Notes: generated by a model from the letters alone, not told the origin. DNA of 64,000 nt from Leptospira sp. (GCA_027531445.1 JAPZRK010000019.1:1-64000); one strand, 5' to 3'; positions 26,040-36,213 are shown, counted from the stretch's first letter. Program-made: numbers and translations.

Positions 26040-26735
26040 TCACCCTTCTAGAAACTTGTTTAGGTTCGCCTGGGTACCGAAGATAACTAGAATATCGTCT
26101 TCTTTTAGAGTCATACTACCTTTTGGGATACCCATGATTTTCTCAATTTTGCTGTCCGAAGCTCTTTTTGCGTCTTTGTTCATTACATATCTTTTGATGG
26201 TAATTATGTTCAGCTCGTAGTTGTGTCTGATATCTGCTTCCGCAATTGTTTTATCTATGTATCGAGGAGGGACATTCACTTCTACGACACTGTATTCTTC
26301 CGAGAGCAAAAAATTTGCCTTCATGGATGAATAACCTAACATTTCAGCCATTGATTTTGCTGCCTTCTCCTCAGGATTAAACAAATTTTGAATCCCCAAT
26401 AGGCTAAGTATTTTATGTTGTAACTCAGTTTGATATCTTGCGTAGATTTTTTTTGCTTTGAGTTTTTTCAAAAGATCCGCACAAATTACGGATGTTTGAA
26501 AGTCATCGGCAATAGCTATCACTACTATATCCATATCTTCGATGGATTGAGATCTTAGAGCATTTTCGTCTGTAGCATCTAACACAACCGCTACGGTTGA
26601 AAAATCTTTGATGTCTTGAATCACCTCTTCAGAACGGTCAATTGCAAGAACTTCATGCCCTTCTTGAAATAAGTATCGTGCAAATAAATTGCCGAAACTT
26701 CCAATACCAATGACCGCTATCTTTTTTCTTTTCAT
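26040..26735 (-). CDS. trkA: TrkA/KtrA potassium channel regulatory subunit
   Basis: 231 residues. N-terminal RCK domain with the nucleotide-binding glycine motif VIGIGSFGNLFARYL and acidic strand end (LAIDRSEE), followed by a TrkA-C domain from about 145. It forms the cytoplasmic gating ring on the membrane subunit encoded three bases upstream and responds to NAD(H) or ATP/ADP. Being a single-RCK protein, it is closer to KtrA than to the double-RCK TrkA of E. coli. Confidence 0.93.
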   Translation of the reverse strand: MKRKKIAVIGIGSFGNLFARYLFQEGHEVLAIDRSEEVIQDIKDFSTVAVVLDATDENALRSQSIEDMDIVVIAIADDFQTSVICADLLKKLKAKKIYARYQTELQHKILSLLGIQNLFNPEEKAAKSMAEMLGYSSMKANFLLSEEYSVVEVNVPPRYIDKTIAEADIRHNYELNIITIKRYVMNKDAKRASDSKIEKIMGIPKGSMTLKEDDILVIFGTQANLNKFLEG

Positions 26736-26738
26736 CGC

Positions 26739-28562
26739 TTAACCTACAACAACATATTCGACAGGATACTTATAGGAATAATTTTGAGCTCGTTTAGATA
26801 GTGCCACAAGCAGAGTAAGTACTCCAACTCGCCCGACAAACATCACTACACATAAAATAATTTTACTTTCAAAATGTAAATTTGGAGTGATGCCTCTTGT
26901 AAGTCCAACAGTTCCAAATGCAGAGACAACTTCAAAACAAAGATCAATAAAGGGAGCACTTTCAAACAAGATCAATCCAAGCAAAGCCAAAAAAATCACG
27001 AACAATGAAAGTACGATGGAGGCACTTGCTCGAGCAATGGTAGATGGTGCGATTGATCTATGAAATATTTCTAAATTTTGTTTGCCACGAATCTGATTTA
27101 CGATATTTAAAAATGAAATCGCAAGGGTGGTAGTTTTGATGCCACCAGCGGTCGAAATTGGTGATGCTCCTACCCACATAAAGAAGAAACTAATGAATGT
27201 GATCGGAACTCCCATTTTAGTCAAATCCAAAGTATTAAAGCCCGCCGTTCTAGTCGTAACAGAATAAAAAACTGACTGAAAAATCTGATCGAAAAATGAC
27301 ATTCCTTGTAAGGTGTAATTTTGCTCAAAAGTATAATAAGCTAATGCTCCACCTATCCAAAGGATTAAGGAAGTAACAAGAACAAGCCTTGTTGATATAG
27401 ATAGCCTAAATGTTGGCTCCTTACCATGTTGAATCAACTGTCTCAATTGATTGATCACAGGAAAACCGATACCACCCAACATGATCAAAATCATAATCAC
27501 TGAAAGAAAGCTTTCCGTCTGTGCAAAATTTGGATCGGCAAGACCCAAACTTAAAAGACTGAATCCTGCATTACAAAATGCAGATATCGAATGGAATATT
27601 GAATAAAATACTTTCTCTGATTCCAAAAGTCCAGTATTCTGCGGGAAAAAAATGTATAACAAAATTGCACCAGTCATTTCAATGAAGATTGTCTGAAAAG
27701 CTATCGCTTTCAATAATCCTTTTACTTTGCCAATTGATTCTTCGGATAACAGATCTTTAATTAGAAGTTTATCATTTACTGAAGATTGGCCTGCTAAGAA
27801 AAATGAAAAAAAACTGGTTAATGTCATTAAACCTAATCCACCAATTTGAATCATCAATAGGATAATGAATTGTCCCGTTAATGTGAAATCTTCTGATAGA
27901 TTTAGTGTAGAAAGTCCAGTTACACATGTAGCCGAAACAGATGTAAAAATGATATCGATTGTTGGTAACGTTCGAGTCGTAGATTTTGGAAAATGTAAAA
28001 ATATACTTCCGAATAAGATAATGGCCGCAAAAGATCCTATAAAAACAAAGGAAGGATTAATATCCTTCGCATTGTAAAGCCTCGAAATTCTATAAAAATG
28101 TGCTAAATTTGCAAAAATAATAAGTAACTGATTCGTGGATAAAAAGATAAGGGTAGTATCATTTCCTGTTAAATGATAGGTCTGGAAGAGATTTACTATA
28201 TTTGCTTGGAATAGTTTCTCAATCAAAATCAAAGCAATAATTGAGAATTGTAATCTATGTTCAAAAATATATTCTAAGATAGGGCTTTGGGTAAATAATA
28301 GTGATAGTATTTCATAGATCAGAAAAAAGTTTACAAGTAAGCTAACAACGAATAAGACTATTGGGATCCATTCCGTTGGATAATAAAATCCATATTCAAA
28401 AACGAGAATAAAAAAAGAGAGGATACCGGCTAGAGTGTATACAATGCGACCGAAATTACGCAGATTGTCCAGGTAAAGCTTACGTACGTGAAACTTAAAC
28501 GTAATCAATCTTTCACGAAATAATAAGATTTTTATAAAAATTCGTTTAAAGGATTTATTCAC
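26739..28562 (-). CDS. trkH: TrkH/KtrB potassium uptake membrane subunit
   Basis: 607 residues, longer than KtrB (about 450) because of an N-terminal extension with some five extra helices. The four pore-loop segments are visible by their glycine-containing filters, for example SATCVTGLSTLN, FCNAGFSL, TTRTAGFNTLD and AFGTVGLTRG. With the TrkA-type subunit it makes an ion-coupled potassium importer. It overlaps the upstream hypothetical gene by four bases. Confidence 0.93.
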   Translation of the reverse strand: MNKSFKRIFIKILLFRERLITFKFHVRKLYLDNLRNFGRIVYTLAGILSFFILVFEYGFYYPTEWIPIVLFVVSLLVNFFLIYEILSLLFTQSPILEYIFEHRLQFSIIALILIEKLFQANIVNLFQTYHLTGNDTTLIFLSTNQLLIIFANLAHFYRISRLYNAKDINPSFVFIGSFAAIILFGSIFLHFPKSTTRTLPTIDIIFTSVSATCVTGLSTLNLSEDFTLTGQFIILLMIQIGGLGLMTLTSFFSFFLAGQSSVNDKLLIKDLLSEESIGKVKGLLKAIAFQTIFIEMTGAILLYIFFPQNTGLLESEKVFYSIFHSISAFCNAGFSLLSLGLADPNFAQTESFLSVIMILIMLGGIGFPVINQLRQLIQHGKEPTFRLSISTRLVLVTSLILWIGGALAYYTFEQNYTLQGMSFFDQIFQSVFYSVTTRTAGFNTLDLTKMGVPITFISFFFMWVGASPISTAGGIKTTTLAISFLNIVNQIRGKQNLEIFHRSIAPSTIARASASIVLSLFVIFLALLGLILFESAPFIDLCFEVVSAFGTVGLTRGITPNLHFESKIILCVVMFVGRVGVLTLLVALSKRAQNYSYKYPVEYVVVG

Positions 28563-29251
28563 GGATTTGTCTGTGTGGTAGAGGTTTTTTTCGCTCTCGC
28601 TTCTTCAAGACGTTCTTGGTCTAAATACACGTTTGCCCCACACAAGCCCAATGTGCCAGTAAGCATTACGAAACTTCCTGCCATTGTATTCAATAGAACG
28701 GGTGCACTTGCAACCGCGGCAGAAACACCCAAAGCAAATGGAAGGGTTAAAAAGAAAATAATGTATCCTCGTCTAAACTTTGTTTCTTTGTAAACAGCTT
28801 CATCATCATATTCTTCTCTCAACTTTTTTGCCGCTTCTTTCTTTGCTCTACTGCGATTCCCTTGATTCTGTAAGGCGGCAGGATTAATTTCACCTGTAAG
28901 TGGGTTGATAGGACTATTTGTCAAAGGTGAATTTGTAGTAGATTGATATTGATTGTTAGATGGTAATTGTTGTGTAATTGGTAAAACGGCACCTGCACCC
29001 GGGATGGATGCCAATGGATCATATTGAGTTCTAACATCTTTGGGGTTGACGAGTTGTGGTTTTTGGAAGGATGGGGGTTGGTCCACATCTTTCAAAATAT
29101 TTCCCTCAGGATCATAACCTGGAACATTTCTAAGATCGTAATTATTTGTGTCGTAAAAGCCTTCTTTTGTTTGAGACATAAGTTCGTGAGTTGGAAATAC
29201 CATCGAACAAATTGCCCCAACGAGTGCTAACATCGATCCAAATTTTTGCAT
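28559..29251 (-). CDS. Hypothetical membrane protein with signal peptide
   Basis: 230 residues. A signal peptide (MQKFGSMLALVGAICSMVFPTHE) is followed by an Asn/Pro/Gln/Ser-rich low-complexity region (about 40-130), a charged stretch (RSRAKKEAAKKLREEYDDE) and two transmembrane helices (about 150-205). I recognise no family. It overlaps trkH by four bases and follows the deaminase-like gene by ten, so it sits in the potassium-uptake operon; a link with that system is possible but unproven. Confidence 0.75.
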   Translation of the reverse strand: MQKFGSMLALVGAICSMVFPTHELMSQTKEGFYDTNNYDLRNVPGYDPEGNILKDVDQPPSFQKPQLVNPKDVRTQYDPLASIPGAGAVLPITQQLPSNNQYQSTTNSPLTNSPINPLTGEINPAALQNQGNRSRAKKEAAKKLREEYDDEAVYKETKFRRGYIIFFLTLPFALGVSAAVASAPVLLNTMAGSFVMLTGTLGLCGANVYLDQERLEEARAKKTSTTQTNP

Positions 29252-29261
29252 GATCCTAAAT

Positions 29262-30596
29262 CTAGTTTACCTGTCCCTGATTGAGGTCAATGATTTCACG
29301 ACCACTCAGAATCGGAGAAGTGTATAGAAACGAATTCCTTTGGATTTCTGATAAAGATTTTTCATCGAGTCCTGATTCATGTGCTTTTTCGTATTCTCTC
29401 TTTAGATTGGTATCAAAAAGTCCAGGATCATCGGAACCAATTGTGATCTTTATATTATTATCATAAAATCTGGCGATGGGATGGTCTGCCAAATTTTCCA
29501 ACATACCAATGTACAAATTTGAGGAAGGGCAACATTCGATGATGGAGTTTGTTTGCGCAATTTTTGACATAATGAAATTTTGAAAAGTTTGCAAATAACG
29601 AATTTTGATAGAATCCATCATCATTGTGATTTGATCATTATTGACTTTCGTTTTTAAAAGATTTCGTTCTACATTTAAATCTTCCTTAGAAAAATATGAT
29701 CCGAATTCTAAGATTGAATCATAGTTTTCTAAATCAAAATGTATCTGATCCAATCTTTCAGAAACCAATTCCGTTCTCTCTTCAGCAAGAAAGAAATCAG
29801 GTGAGATCCCCAATGCAAGAGCATGACCCAATCGATGAGCACCGTTTTCTGCAGATTCCCAAATCCATCTAACGGCTGAAAATGGACTCTTGTCACGAAA
29901 ACTTTCTCCTACATGATAAAGTATCGAAAGGGCTGTGGATGTTTCTGCTTTATTGTCTTTAATTATTTGATTGAAGAAATGTTTTTTATCTTTAGGAGGA
30001 AAGCCCTCTTCGATATGACAAAAGTCGATACCAACTAGATACTTTCTAAGAAATGTATCTTTCACCATCCAATTTTTCATCCAATCATAATGGCGCTCAA
30101 AATATAAGTCTCGATGGATGGACATTACTAATCTTGCTTCAATAAATTTTCCCTCAGACTTCGCTTTTGCTTCTCCCTCTGCAAGGCCTTCACAACAGGC
30201 AATGAGTTTGCGATAATATGCATCAGGAAGTTCATCTTTTGAAAACATAAGTCGGTATTCTGCATAACTGACGTCTGTTAAGGCATGAGATAAAACTACA
30301 TCGCGAGAAATTTCTCGAATTTCTTTTTCGTGAAATTGAATTAATGCAATGATCAAATTGAATTTTGCTTGGAAGTTTAAGAAAGGTGCTTTTTCTTTAA
30401 AATGGTATAAAGATTTGAATTTCTTGATATCAGCATAATCTTCAAAGAATGATTTCGGCTGAGTTTTGATACCATAAGCCTTCTCGAAGGCATCCACATA
30501 GATATGCCATCGAGGTTCTGGGTTTTCTTTTCCGATACGGAAGAGGGTTTCCGCAGGTAAACATCCATAAAGGTGGTTGTGTAGATCGCAATACAT
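29262..30596 (-). CDS. Adenosine-deaminase-family metal-dependent hydrolase
   Basis: 444 residues, longer than E. coli adenosine deaminase (333). Metal and catalytic motifs are in place: HNHLYG at the N-terminus, YHVGES for the HAGE-type catalytic glutamate, HRLGHALALG, and IGSDDPGLF for the last metal aspartates. The family deaminates adenosine, AMP or related nucleosides, or acts on S-adenosylhomocysteine-type compounds; the exact substrate cannot be told. The insertions between motifs account for the extra length. It starts only 17 bp from the divergent MATE gene, so promoters must overlap. Confidence 0.88.
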   Translation of the reverse strand: MYCDLHNHLYGCLPAETLFRIGKENPEPRWHIYVDAFEKAYGIKTQPKSFFEDYADIKKFKSLYHFKEKAPFLNFQAKFNLIIALIQFHEKEIREISRDVVLSHALTDVSYAEYRLMFSKDELPDAYYRKLIACCEGLAEGEAKAKSEGKFIEARLVMSIHRDLYFERHYDWMKNWMVKDTFLRKYLVGIDFCHIEEGFPPKDKKHFFNQIIKDNKAETSTALSILYHVGESFRDKSPFSAVRWIWESAENGAHRLGHALALGISPDFFLAEERTELVSERLDQIHFDLENYDSILEFGSYFSKEDLNVERNLLKTKVNNDQITMMMDSIKIRYLQTFQNFIMSKIAQTNSIIECCPSSNLYIGMLENLADHPIARFYDNNIKITIGSDDPGLFDTNLKREYEKAHESGLDEKSLSEIQRNSFLYTSPILSGREIIDLNQGQVN

Positions 30597-30613
30597 TAAA
30601 AATTGACCATACC

Positions 30614-31969
30614 ATGCTCCACAGAATACAACGAGTGCTGAAGCTTACTCGATTGAATCAGAAAATACTCTCTTTGGCAATCCCTGTTTTTTTTGGAATG
30701 ATAAGTTATACCGCGATCATGATATCCGATACAGCAATGGTTGGCAAATTGGGAGAAGTTCCGCTAGCCGCTGTTGGATTCGGGGGTATGGTATACTTTT
30801 CTATTTTTGCCTTTTTAATGGGCGGATCCATGGCCGTTCAAATCATCGTGGCACGACGGTACGGTGAAAAAAACGAAATTGGCGTAGGAAATACGTTAGT
30901 AAATTCGGTTTATGTTGCAATCGTTCTTGGTTCGATTATGTCTTGGTTAGGCTACATTTATTCACCAAATATCATGAGCATACTAGGTGACGATCCAGAG
31001 GTAATTGCTTATTCGGGAGAATTCCTTTCTTACCGTTTTCTTGGCACGGTCTTTTTTTTCGTCGGTTTCGCATTACGAGGATTTTTCGACGGCATCGGTA
31101 TCGTTCAGGCTGGAATGCTTTCTTCCATTGTTGCCGCCTTAACGAACATTTTTTTCAATTGGATTTTAATATTCGGAAATTTGGGTTTTCCCGCTCTTGG
31201 TGTAAAGGGTGCGGCGATTGCATCTTCTCTTTCCTCTATTCCATCCCTCTTCGTGATTTTTATTTTTTTCCTGAGAAAGGATATTCTCCCGTTCTTTAAA
31301 AAACAAGTCTGGACTCCAAATTACGAAATTATCAAAGAATTATGTGCTGTCGGATTTGCACCCGCCATCGAAGGCACACTTACTAATATCTCATTTGCCG
31401 GTTTCTATAAGATTGCTGGCTTGATTAGCACTACCACTCTTGCGGCATCCAGTGTCGTCATTTCATGTATGAGTTTGTCGTTTATGCCCGGCATTGCATT
31501 TGGTGTTGCGGCTACGACTATCTTGGGTCAAGCCATGGGGCAGGGCAAAATTCGTTTGGCTTACGAGGGAACCATGCGTTCAGCCACTTTTTCTGCAATG
31601 GTGATGGGGACGATGGGAATCGTTTTCATTATCTTCGGAAATCAATTATTATCCATTTTTACAGATGTACCTGCAGTCATCAAAGAGGGTTACCCAGCTT
31701 TATGCATTGTAGCCTTCGTACAAGTCGGAGATGCGTATCATATGGTTGTTGGTTCGGCACTCAGAAGCGCTGGAATGATGTATTGGGTCATGTTTGCCTA
31801 CCTCATCATTTCCTTCCTCGTTATGCTTCCACTTGCATATTTCTTCGGTATCGTACTAAAAGGCGGTTCGATCGGCATCTGGGCCGCATTTTTTATTTGG
31901 ATTTTGTTGCTAGCGATATCTTTTGTTAGAAAATTTCGTAAGAAGGAGTGGATAAACATACGAATTTAA
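30614..31969 (+). CDS. MATE-family multidrug/sodium antiporter
   Basis: 451 residues with twelve predicted transmembrane helices, the standard MATE number. N-terminal motif MISDTAMVGKLGEVPLAAVGFG and the later GVKGAAIASSLSS are typical of the family, which exports organic cations using sodium or proton gradients. It is the first gene after the divergent deaminase-like gene and precedes the cNMP-patatin gene by 15 bp, so the two could be co-transcribed. The substrate cannot be predicted. Confidence 0.92.
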   Translation: MLHRIQRVLKLTRLNQKILSLAIPVFFGMISYTAIMISDTAMVGKLGEVPLAAVGFGGMVYFSIFAFLMGGSMAVQIIVARRYGEKNEIGVGNTLVNSVYVAIVLGSIMSWLGYIYSPNIMSILGDDPEVIAYSGEFLSYRFLGTVFFFVGFALRGFFDGIGIVQAGMLSSIVAALTNIFFNWILIFGNLGFPALGVKGAAIASSLSSIPSLFVIFIFFLRKDILPFFKKQVWTPNYEIIKELCAVGFAPAIEGTLTNISFAGFYKIAGLISTTTLAASSVVISCMSLSFMPGIAFGVAATTILGQAMGQGKIRLAYEGTMRSATFSAMVMGTMGIVFIIFGNQLLSIFTDVPAVIKEGYPALCIVAFVQVGDAYHMVVGSALRSAGMMYWVMFAYLIISFLVMLPLAYFFGIVLKGGSIGIWAAFFIWILLLAISFVRKFRKKEWINIRI

Positions 31970-31984
31970 TAACAAGCAGGGAAT

Positions 31985-33736
31985 ATGAGAAGATCAGAGC
32001 AGGACAAGCAGTCGATACAGAATTTCTTAAAGTCGGTGGAGTTGTTCAAAAAGCTACCTTCGAATGTTTTAGCTCGTCTCGCTAATAATATCCAAGAAAA
32101 ATTAGTTCGAAGCCATGAAGCTCTTTATTATAAAGGGGAAGCCTCTGAGAATATTTATATCATTCGATATGGAGAGGTTCTACTTGAAAACATTTCAAAT
32201 TTAGGACCAGTTTATCTTGAAGCAGGACAGGTTCTTGCAGAGAATTCTTTAATTTCCGGATCAAATCACTCCACCTCTGCCGTGGCTGTCATTGATAGTT
32301 TAATATATGTTTTAAATGGAAAGTTGTTTTTACAATTAGCATCGCAAGAAAAAATTTTAGCTCAGAATATCATTCAAATGATGGGCTCTCGAATGAAAGA
32401 CCATTTAGACAAAAATATCACAAAAGGTGCGTTTGTTGGGCTTCGAAGACTGTGTGTACATATCCCGTTAGAACCTGAATATAATTTTGGAAATAAAATA
32501 ACAGCTTTTTTAGAAAACTATGGAGAAAGCACGAAAGCTATGTCCATCGCAGTTCCTATTTCAAGATTTGCGGGACTCGATCCAACAAAAATCTCCGAAC
32601 TTCTCACTGACATTCGTCGCAAAACTCCACTTGTTCATATATACTTTGATGAAAATGTAGGCCGACAGGACTTTCACTATTTGGTTGTTCAATCGGACTT
32701 TATCGTTTTCTGGGAATCAGAACCAGAAAAGTTCTACAAAGAAAAGGATGAGATTGTACAGTTTTGGAAAAGTAGGATCAGAAATTTTGAAGGTCGCGCC
32801 ATTCGCCTGATGGAAGAAGGTGTAGTCAAAAGTTATCTTCCTGTAAATGAATCAATCAAAACATTCTATCAAAAAGATACCCTTGCACGATATGTTGTAT
32901 CAAAGACTCGAGGTTTAGCGTTAGGTGGTGGTGGTGCTCGTGCCCTCGCTCATGTTGGTCTACTTAAGGTTCTTGACCGAGAAGGAATTCATTTCGACTA
33001 TATTTCTGGTGCGTCAATGGGTGCTGTTATCGCCGCACTGTATGCACGAAAAGAATCACCTGCACGTATTGAAGAATTGATCAAAGAATTTTTCGGTGGG
33101 CTAGAGAGTGCCTTTGATCCAACAATTCCAGTGGTCGCCTTTTTTAAGGGCAAACGTATGAAACGGATGTTAAAGAATGCATTCCATGACCAGAGGATTG
33201 AGGAACTCCCACTTCCTTTTGCTACATCCGCTGTAGATTTACAGACAGGGAAAGAACATATTTTCGACCAAGGACCGATAACCGAGGCCTTGACCAGTGC
33301 AATGAGCTTGCCAGGCGCCTTTCCTCCTTACCGGCTTGGTGAAAAAATCCTAGTTGATGGGGGAATGATAAATAACGTTCCTGAAAGTTTGATTCGAAGT
33401 AAAGGTGCAGATATCGTCCTTGGTGTAAACGTGTCTCCCCTTCAGGAAATCGTACCGGTTCAGTTATTCGAGGATCGCAATACGACGGAAAAAGGACTTT
33501 TTAGATATGTATGGGATACTTTAAAATACCCACCGATACTTCAAATTATGACGAGAACCATAACCTTAGAAGGAAGAGAAATCACTCGCTTGAAACGTCC
33601 CAAAATGGATTTATTTGTTCATTTCCATTTGGAAGAATTTCAGCTTTTTGACTTTGTTCGATATCAAGAAATCATTGATAAAGGACAAAAAGAAGCAGAA
33701 GAAAATCTACCAGAAATCAGACGTTTGTTTGCTTAG
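31985..33736 (+). CDS. Cyclic-nucleotide-binding patatin-like phospholipase
   Basis: 583 residues. N-terminal cNMP-binding domain (about 15-135) with YYKGEASENIYIIRYGEV, a middle region (about 140-300), and a patatin domain (from about 308) with oxyanion motif GGGGARALAHVG, nucleophile S344 in GASMG and catalytic D458 in VDGG. The layout matches the neuropathy-target-esterase/PNPLA6 type, in which a cNMP-like domain precedes a lysophospholipase. Membrane lipid turnover is likely. The last 20 bases overlap the convergent PrsW-family gene. Confidence 0.92.
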   Translation: MRRSEQDKQSIQNFLKSVELFKKLPSNVLARLANNIQEKLVRSHEALYYKGEASENIYIIRYGEVLLENISNLGPVYLEAGQVLAENSLISGSNHSTSAVAVIDSLIYVLNGKLFLQLASQEKILAQNIIQMMGSRMKDHLDKNITKGAFVGLRRLCVHIPLEPEYNFGNKITAFLENYGESTKAMSIAVPISRFAGLDPTKISELLTDIRRKTPLVHIYFDENVGRQDFHYLVVQSDFIVFWESEPEKFYKEKDEIVQFWKSRIRNFEGRAIRLMEEGVVKSYLPVNESIKTFYQKDTLARYVVSKTRGLALGGGGARALAHVGLLKVLDREGIHFDYISGASMGAVIAALYARKESPARIEELIKEFFGGLESAFDPTIPVVAFFKGKRMKRMLKNAFHDQRIEELPLPFATSAVDLQTGKEHIFDQGPITEALTSAMSLPGAFPPYRLGEKILVDGGMINNVPESLIRSKGADIVLGVNVSPLQEIVPVQLFEDRNTTEKGLFRYVWDTLKYPPILQIMTRTITLEGREITRLKRPKMDLFVHFHLEEFQLFDFVRYQEIIDKGQKEAEENLPEIRRLFA

Positions 33737-34664
33737 CCTTAAATGCATTGCTGTACTTTCGGCCAAGTGAGTACAAATAGACCGTGAGTATAGAAAAAAT
33801 TGTCGGAATCGAGAACATCCAGCTTTCGAAATCACTGGCACCATCGATGTAGTCTTTGATACAAAAAGGCCAAAGAAAAATCGAAAATAATCCAAATAAT
33901 AAAGCAAAAAAATAGAGCATAACGTTTACTAACTTTAGCAGAATGGAGTTACCATTTTGTAAATTTTCTTTCTCTGTTGATGAAGGTAAAACATTGCCAA
34001 AAATATAAATATGATCCTTTTCAAGCGCAGATTTCGAATAGAATCGAACTAAAAACAAAGGGGTAAGTACAAATAAAGGTGCCACTAAAAGCGCTTTATC
34101 TTGAAAGTTTAAAACAAAGTCAAAACCTCCATGTAACATACTTGAGATGCCAACACCAATGAAAAAGACTAAAAACTGATTCCATTTTTCCATTTTGCCT
34201 TTGGCAATCCAATGTCCTATAATCGCTCCCCAAAGGATATGTCCAGGTACAGAAAGAAATGCACGTAACACTCCAACAGCAAATCCATGTTCCAGAACAT
34301 AAAAAACATTTTCAAAGGTCGCAAATCCACCACCCACACATGCACCGTAAACAACGCCATCAAAGTGTTCATTGAAGGCTTCATTTCTGGCAGAATAAAA
34401 TCGGATCGCAATATATTTTGCTACTTCCTCGGTTATACCAACTAACAATATATAGTGGATAGCTAGGTCGACAGAAGAAGGAGAGTCTGCCAAAGGAAAT
34501 AGGCTTTCAAAAAGACCGGCCGGCAAAACCAAAGCGGCTCCCCAAAAAAACGAACGGAGTACTACTCCGATCGGTTCTTTTTGTAGGTGATCTTTTGCGT
34601 AATACCGCTGTACAATGACAAATCCAGGTAGGATAGCAAGAGCTAGCAAACCAAAGGTGGTCAT
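33717..34664 (-). CDS. PrsW-family intramembrane protease
   Basis: 315 residues with about eight transmembrane helices. The PrsW signatures are present: EEVAK (E79-E80, K83), a FENVFYVLEHG segment and the later GHILWGAIIGH histidines. In Bacillus PrsW cleaves an anti-sigma factor; other members may be CAAX-type proteases. It is the last gene of a minus-strand operon with zinc-ribbon, coiled-coil and SPFH proteins, and overlaps the SPFH gene by four bases. The 3' end overlaps the convergent patatin gene by 20 bp. Confidence 0.9.
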   Translation of the reverse strand: MTTFGLLALAILPGFVIVQRYYAKDHLQKEPIGVVLRSFFWGAALVLPAGLFESLFPLADSPSSVDLAIHYILLVGITEEVAKYIAIRFYSARNEAFNEHFDGVVYGACVGGGFATFENVFYVLEHGFAVGVLRAFLSVPGHILWGAIIGHWIAKGKMEKWNQFLVFFIGVGISSMLHGGFDFVLNFQDKALLVAPLFVLTPLFLVRFYSKSALEKDHIYIFGNVLPSSTEKENLQNGNSILLKLVNVMLYFFALLFGLFSIFLWPFCIKDYIDGASDFESWMFSIPTIFSILTVYLYSLGRKYSNAFKAKQTNV

Positions 34665-35659
34665 ATTGAAGAAAGAATCTCCTTCTTTTTGGTCTCAAAT
34701 TCCTCGGCTGTAATAAATCCTTGATCTAAAAGTCCTTTCAATTTTGCGATTCGAGAAGCAGGATCGTTTCCAGCTGGAGCCGCTTGGCCCTGATTTTGTG
34801 AGCCTTGGTTCATCATATTTCCCATCATCTGGGCCATATTCATCCCCATACCCATTCCCATTCCGGCACCCATTGCACCGCCACCTTGACCTTCGTTTTC
34901 GGCCGATGCCTGTCCGATATCGAACATTTTCTTTTGTTGGTATTTATCGCCCAACATATCAATTTCAAATTTATCGGTGATGATTTTTTGAATGCGTTGG
35001 TAGTTTGGATCAGCCTGATCAAAGTTAACCGAGGCAACGTTGAATTCAGTAAGTTCAAGTCCATACTTTTCAAACTCTGGAGAAAGTTTGACCTTACCTG
35101 CCGTTGAACTTTCATCACGATACTTATTGATTTCAACGACTGAAGTATTGTTATTGAGAATTACTTCAGAGATGAAGTCTCCAATACTTCTAACAATGTT
35201 TGGTTTCAAAAATTCATCTATCGATTCGTTGGTAGTACGATTTCCACCTTTTACTACATTCAATAGGAAAGGACGTGCATCCTTAACTCTAAATTTGTAA
35301 TCTCCAAAGGCCCGAATATTTAAGACGATTTTATATTTTGGATCTTCGAGAGGGATCGGAGTATTCGTTCCCCATTTCATTGCAAAAATCGATTTGTTTA
35401 CATAATAAACTTCTGCAGTAAATGGAGTTTTTCCACCAAACGGGAGGTTTACGAGTGCCTCAAGAATCGGTATATTTCCAGTTGTGAGTGTATGAGTTCC
35501 AGGTCCAAAACTATCTAGAGCTTTACCTTCCTTGAAGAAAATTGCCTCTAAATTTTCGTCTACGATCAATTGACCCGCTGTGCTGATTGCGTCAGATGGA
35601 TATTTCCAAACGATTTCGTTAGGTGAACCTTCAAATTTGATTCGATCTATTAATGCCAT
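34661..35659 (-). CDS. SPFH/YdjI-like protein with SHOCT tail
   Basis: 332 residues. The N-terminal part (1-230) resembles the YdjI-like SPFH (virion-core-like) group (DRIKFEGSPNEIVWKYP, QLIVDENLEAIFFKEG), with no obvious membrane anchor. A glycine/methionine-rich linker (GGGAMGAGMGMGMGMNMAQ) leads to a C-terminal SHOCT domain (RIAKLKGLLDQGFITAEEF). SPFH proteins scaffold membrane microdomains. Genes up- and downstream encode a zinc-ribbon protein, a coiled-coil protein and PrsW, reminiscent of the Bacillus ydjGHI set. Confidence 0.88.
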   Translation of the reverse strand: MALIDRIKFEGSPNEIVWKYPSDAISTAGQLIVDENLEAIFFKEGKALDSFGPGTHTLTTGNIPILEALVNLPFGGKTPFTAEVYYVNKSIFAMKWGTNTPIPLEDPKYKIVLNIRAFGDYKFRVKDARPFLLNVVKGGNRTTNESIDEFLKPNIVRSIGDFISEVILNNNTSVVEINKYRDESSTAGKVKLSPEFEKYGLELTEFNVASVNFDQADPNYQRIQKIITDKFEIDMLGDKYQQKKMFDIGQASAENEGQGGGAMGAGMGMGMGMNMAQMMGNMMNQGSQNQGQAAPAGNDPASRIAKLKGLLDQGFITAEEFETKKKEILSSI

Positions 35660-35674
35660 ATTTACTATTCCCTT

Positions 35675-36205
35675 TTATTTTTTTAGAAAGATATTGTTTC
35701 TTGATTCAAATTCTTTTTCGATTGTTTCTAAAGACTTTATCACATTTTGGATTGCTGATTCTGGATTTTCCGCAAACCACGTATTAAGCTTTTGCGAAAT
35801 GTCAATTTCGAGTAATCCTAGCTTTTCAAGGATGCCGAAGTCATGTTTGAGTAGAGTTTCCAGTTCAGCGGTAGTTGCCTTGAATCCCGTCCCTAGACCG
35901 TTTAATCCGTAACCTGCAGAAGAGATTTTCATGATGATACGGTCAAGGGCGTTTGAGGCAGGGGTTGTTTTGCCGATGTTTTGAATTTGTGCTTTGGCCA
36001 CAAATGTTTCTTCCAATTTGCGTAATGCTTCTTTGAAAGGCTCGAGTCTTGCGACGATTTCTTTACGCACGAGAGCATCTGTTTTGTCAAATTCTCCGTT
36101 GGCAAAAGCATCAGCAAATAAAGAAGCCTCTTTTAAAAATTTTCTCACTGGCCCTTCTTCTGACCGAAATCTTTCTAATGTTGAATTTAACCATGCTTCG
36201 TCCAT
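35675..36205 (-). CDS. Hypothetical helical protein in the SPFH operon
   Basis: 176 residues, no signal or membrane segment, helical and charged (for example LVRKEIVARLEPFKEALRKLEETF), with hydrophobic heptads near the C-terminus. Not clearly PspA: it lacks the length and central coil of that family. It lies 15 bp upstream of the SPFH gene and eight bp downstream of the zinc-ribbon gene, so it is a member of that operon and might be an adaptor. Function unknown. Confidence 0.8.
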   Translation of the reverse strand: MDEAWLNSTLERFRSEEGPVRKFLKEASLFADAFANGEFDKTDALVRKEIVARLEPFKEALRKLEETFVAKAQIQNIGKTTPASNALDRIIMKISSAGYGLNGLGTGFKATTAELETLLKHDFGILEKLGLLEIDISQKLNTWFAENPESAIQNVIKSLETIEKEFESRNNIFLKK

Positions 36206-36213
36206 TTTATCTC

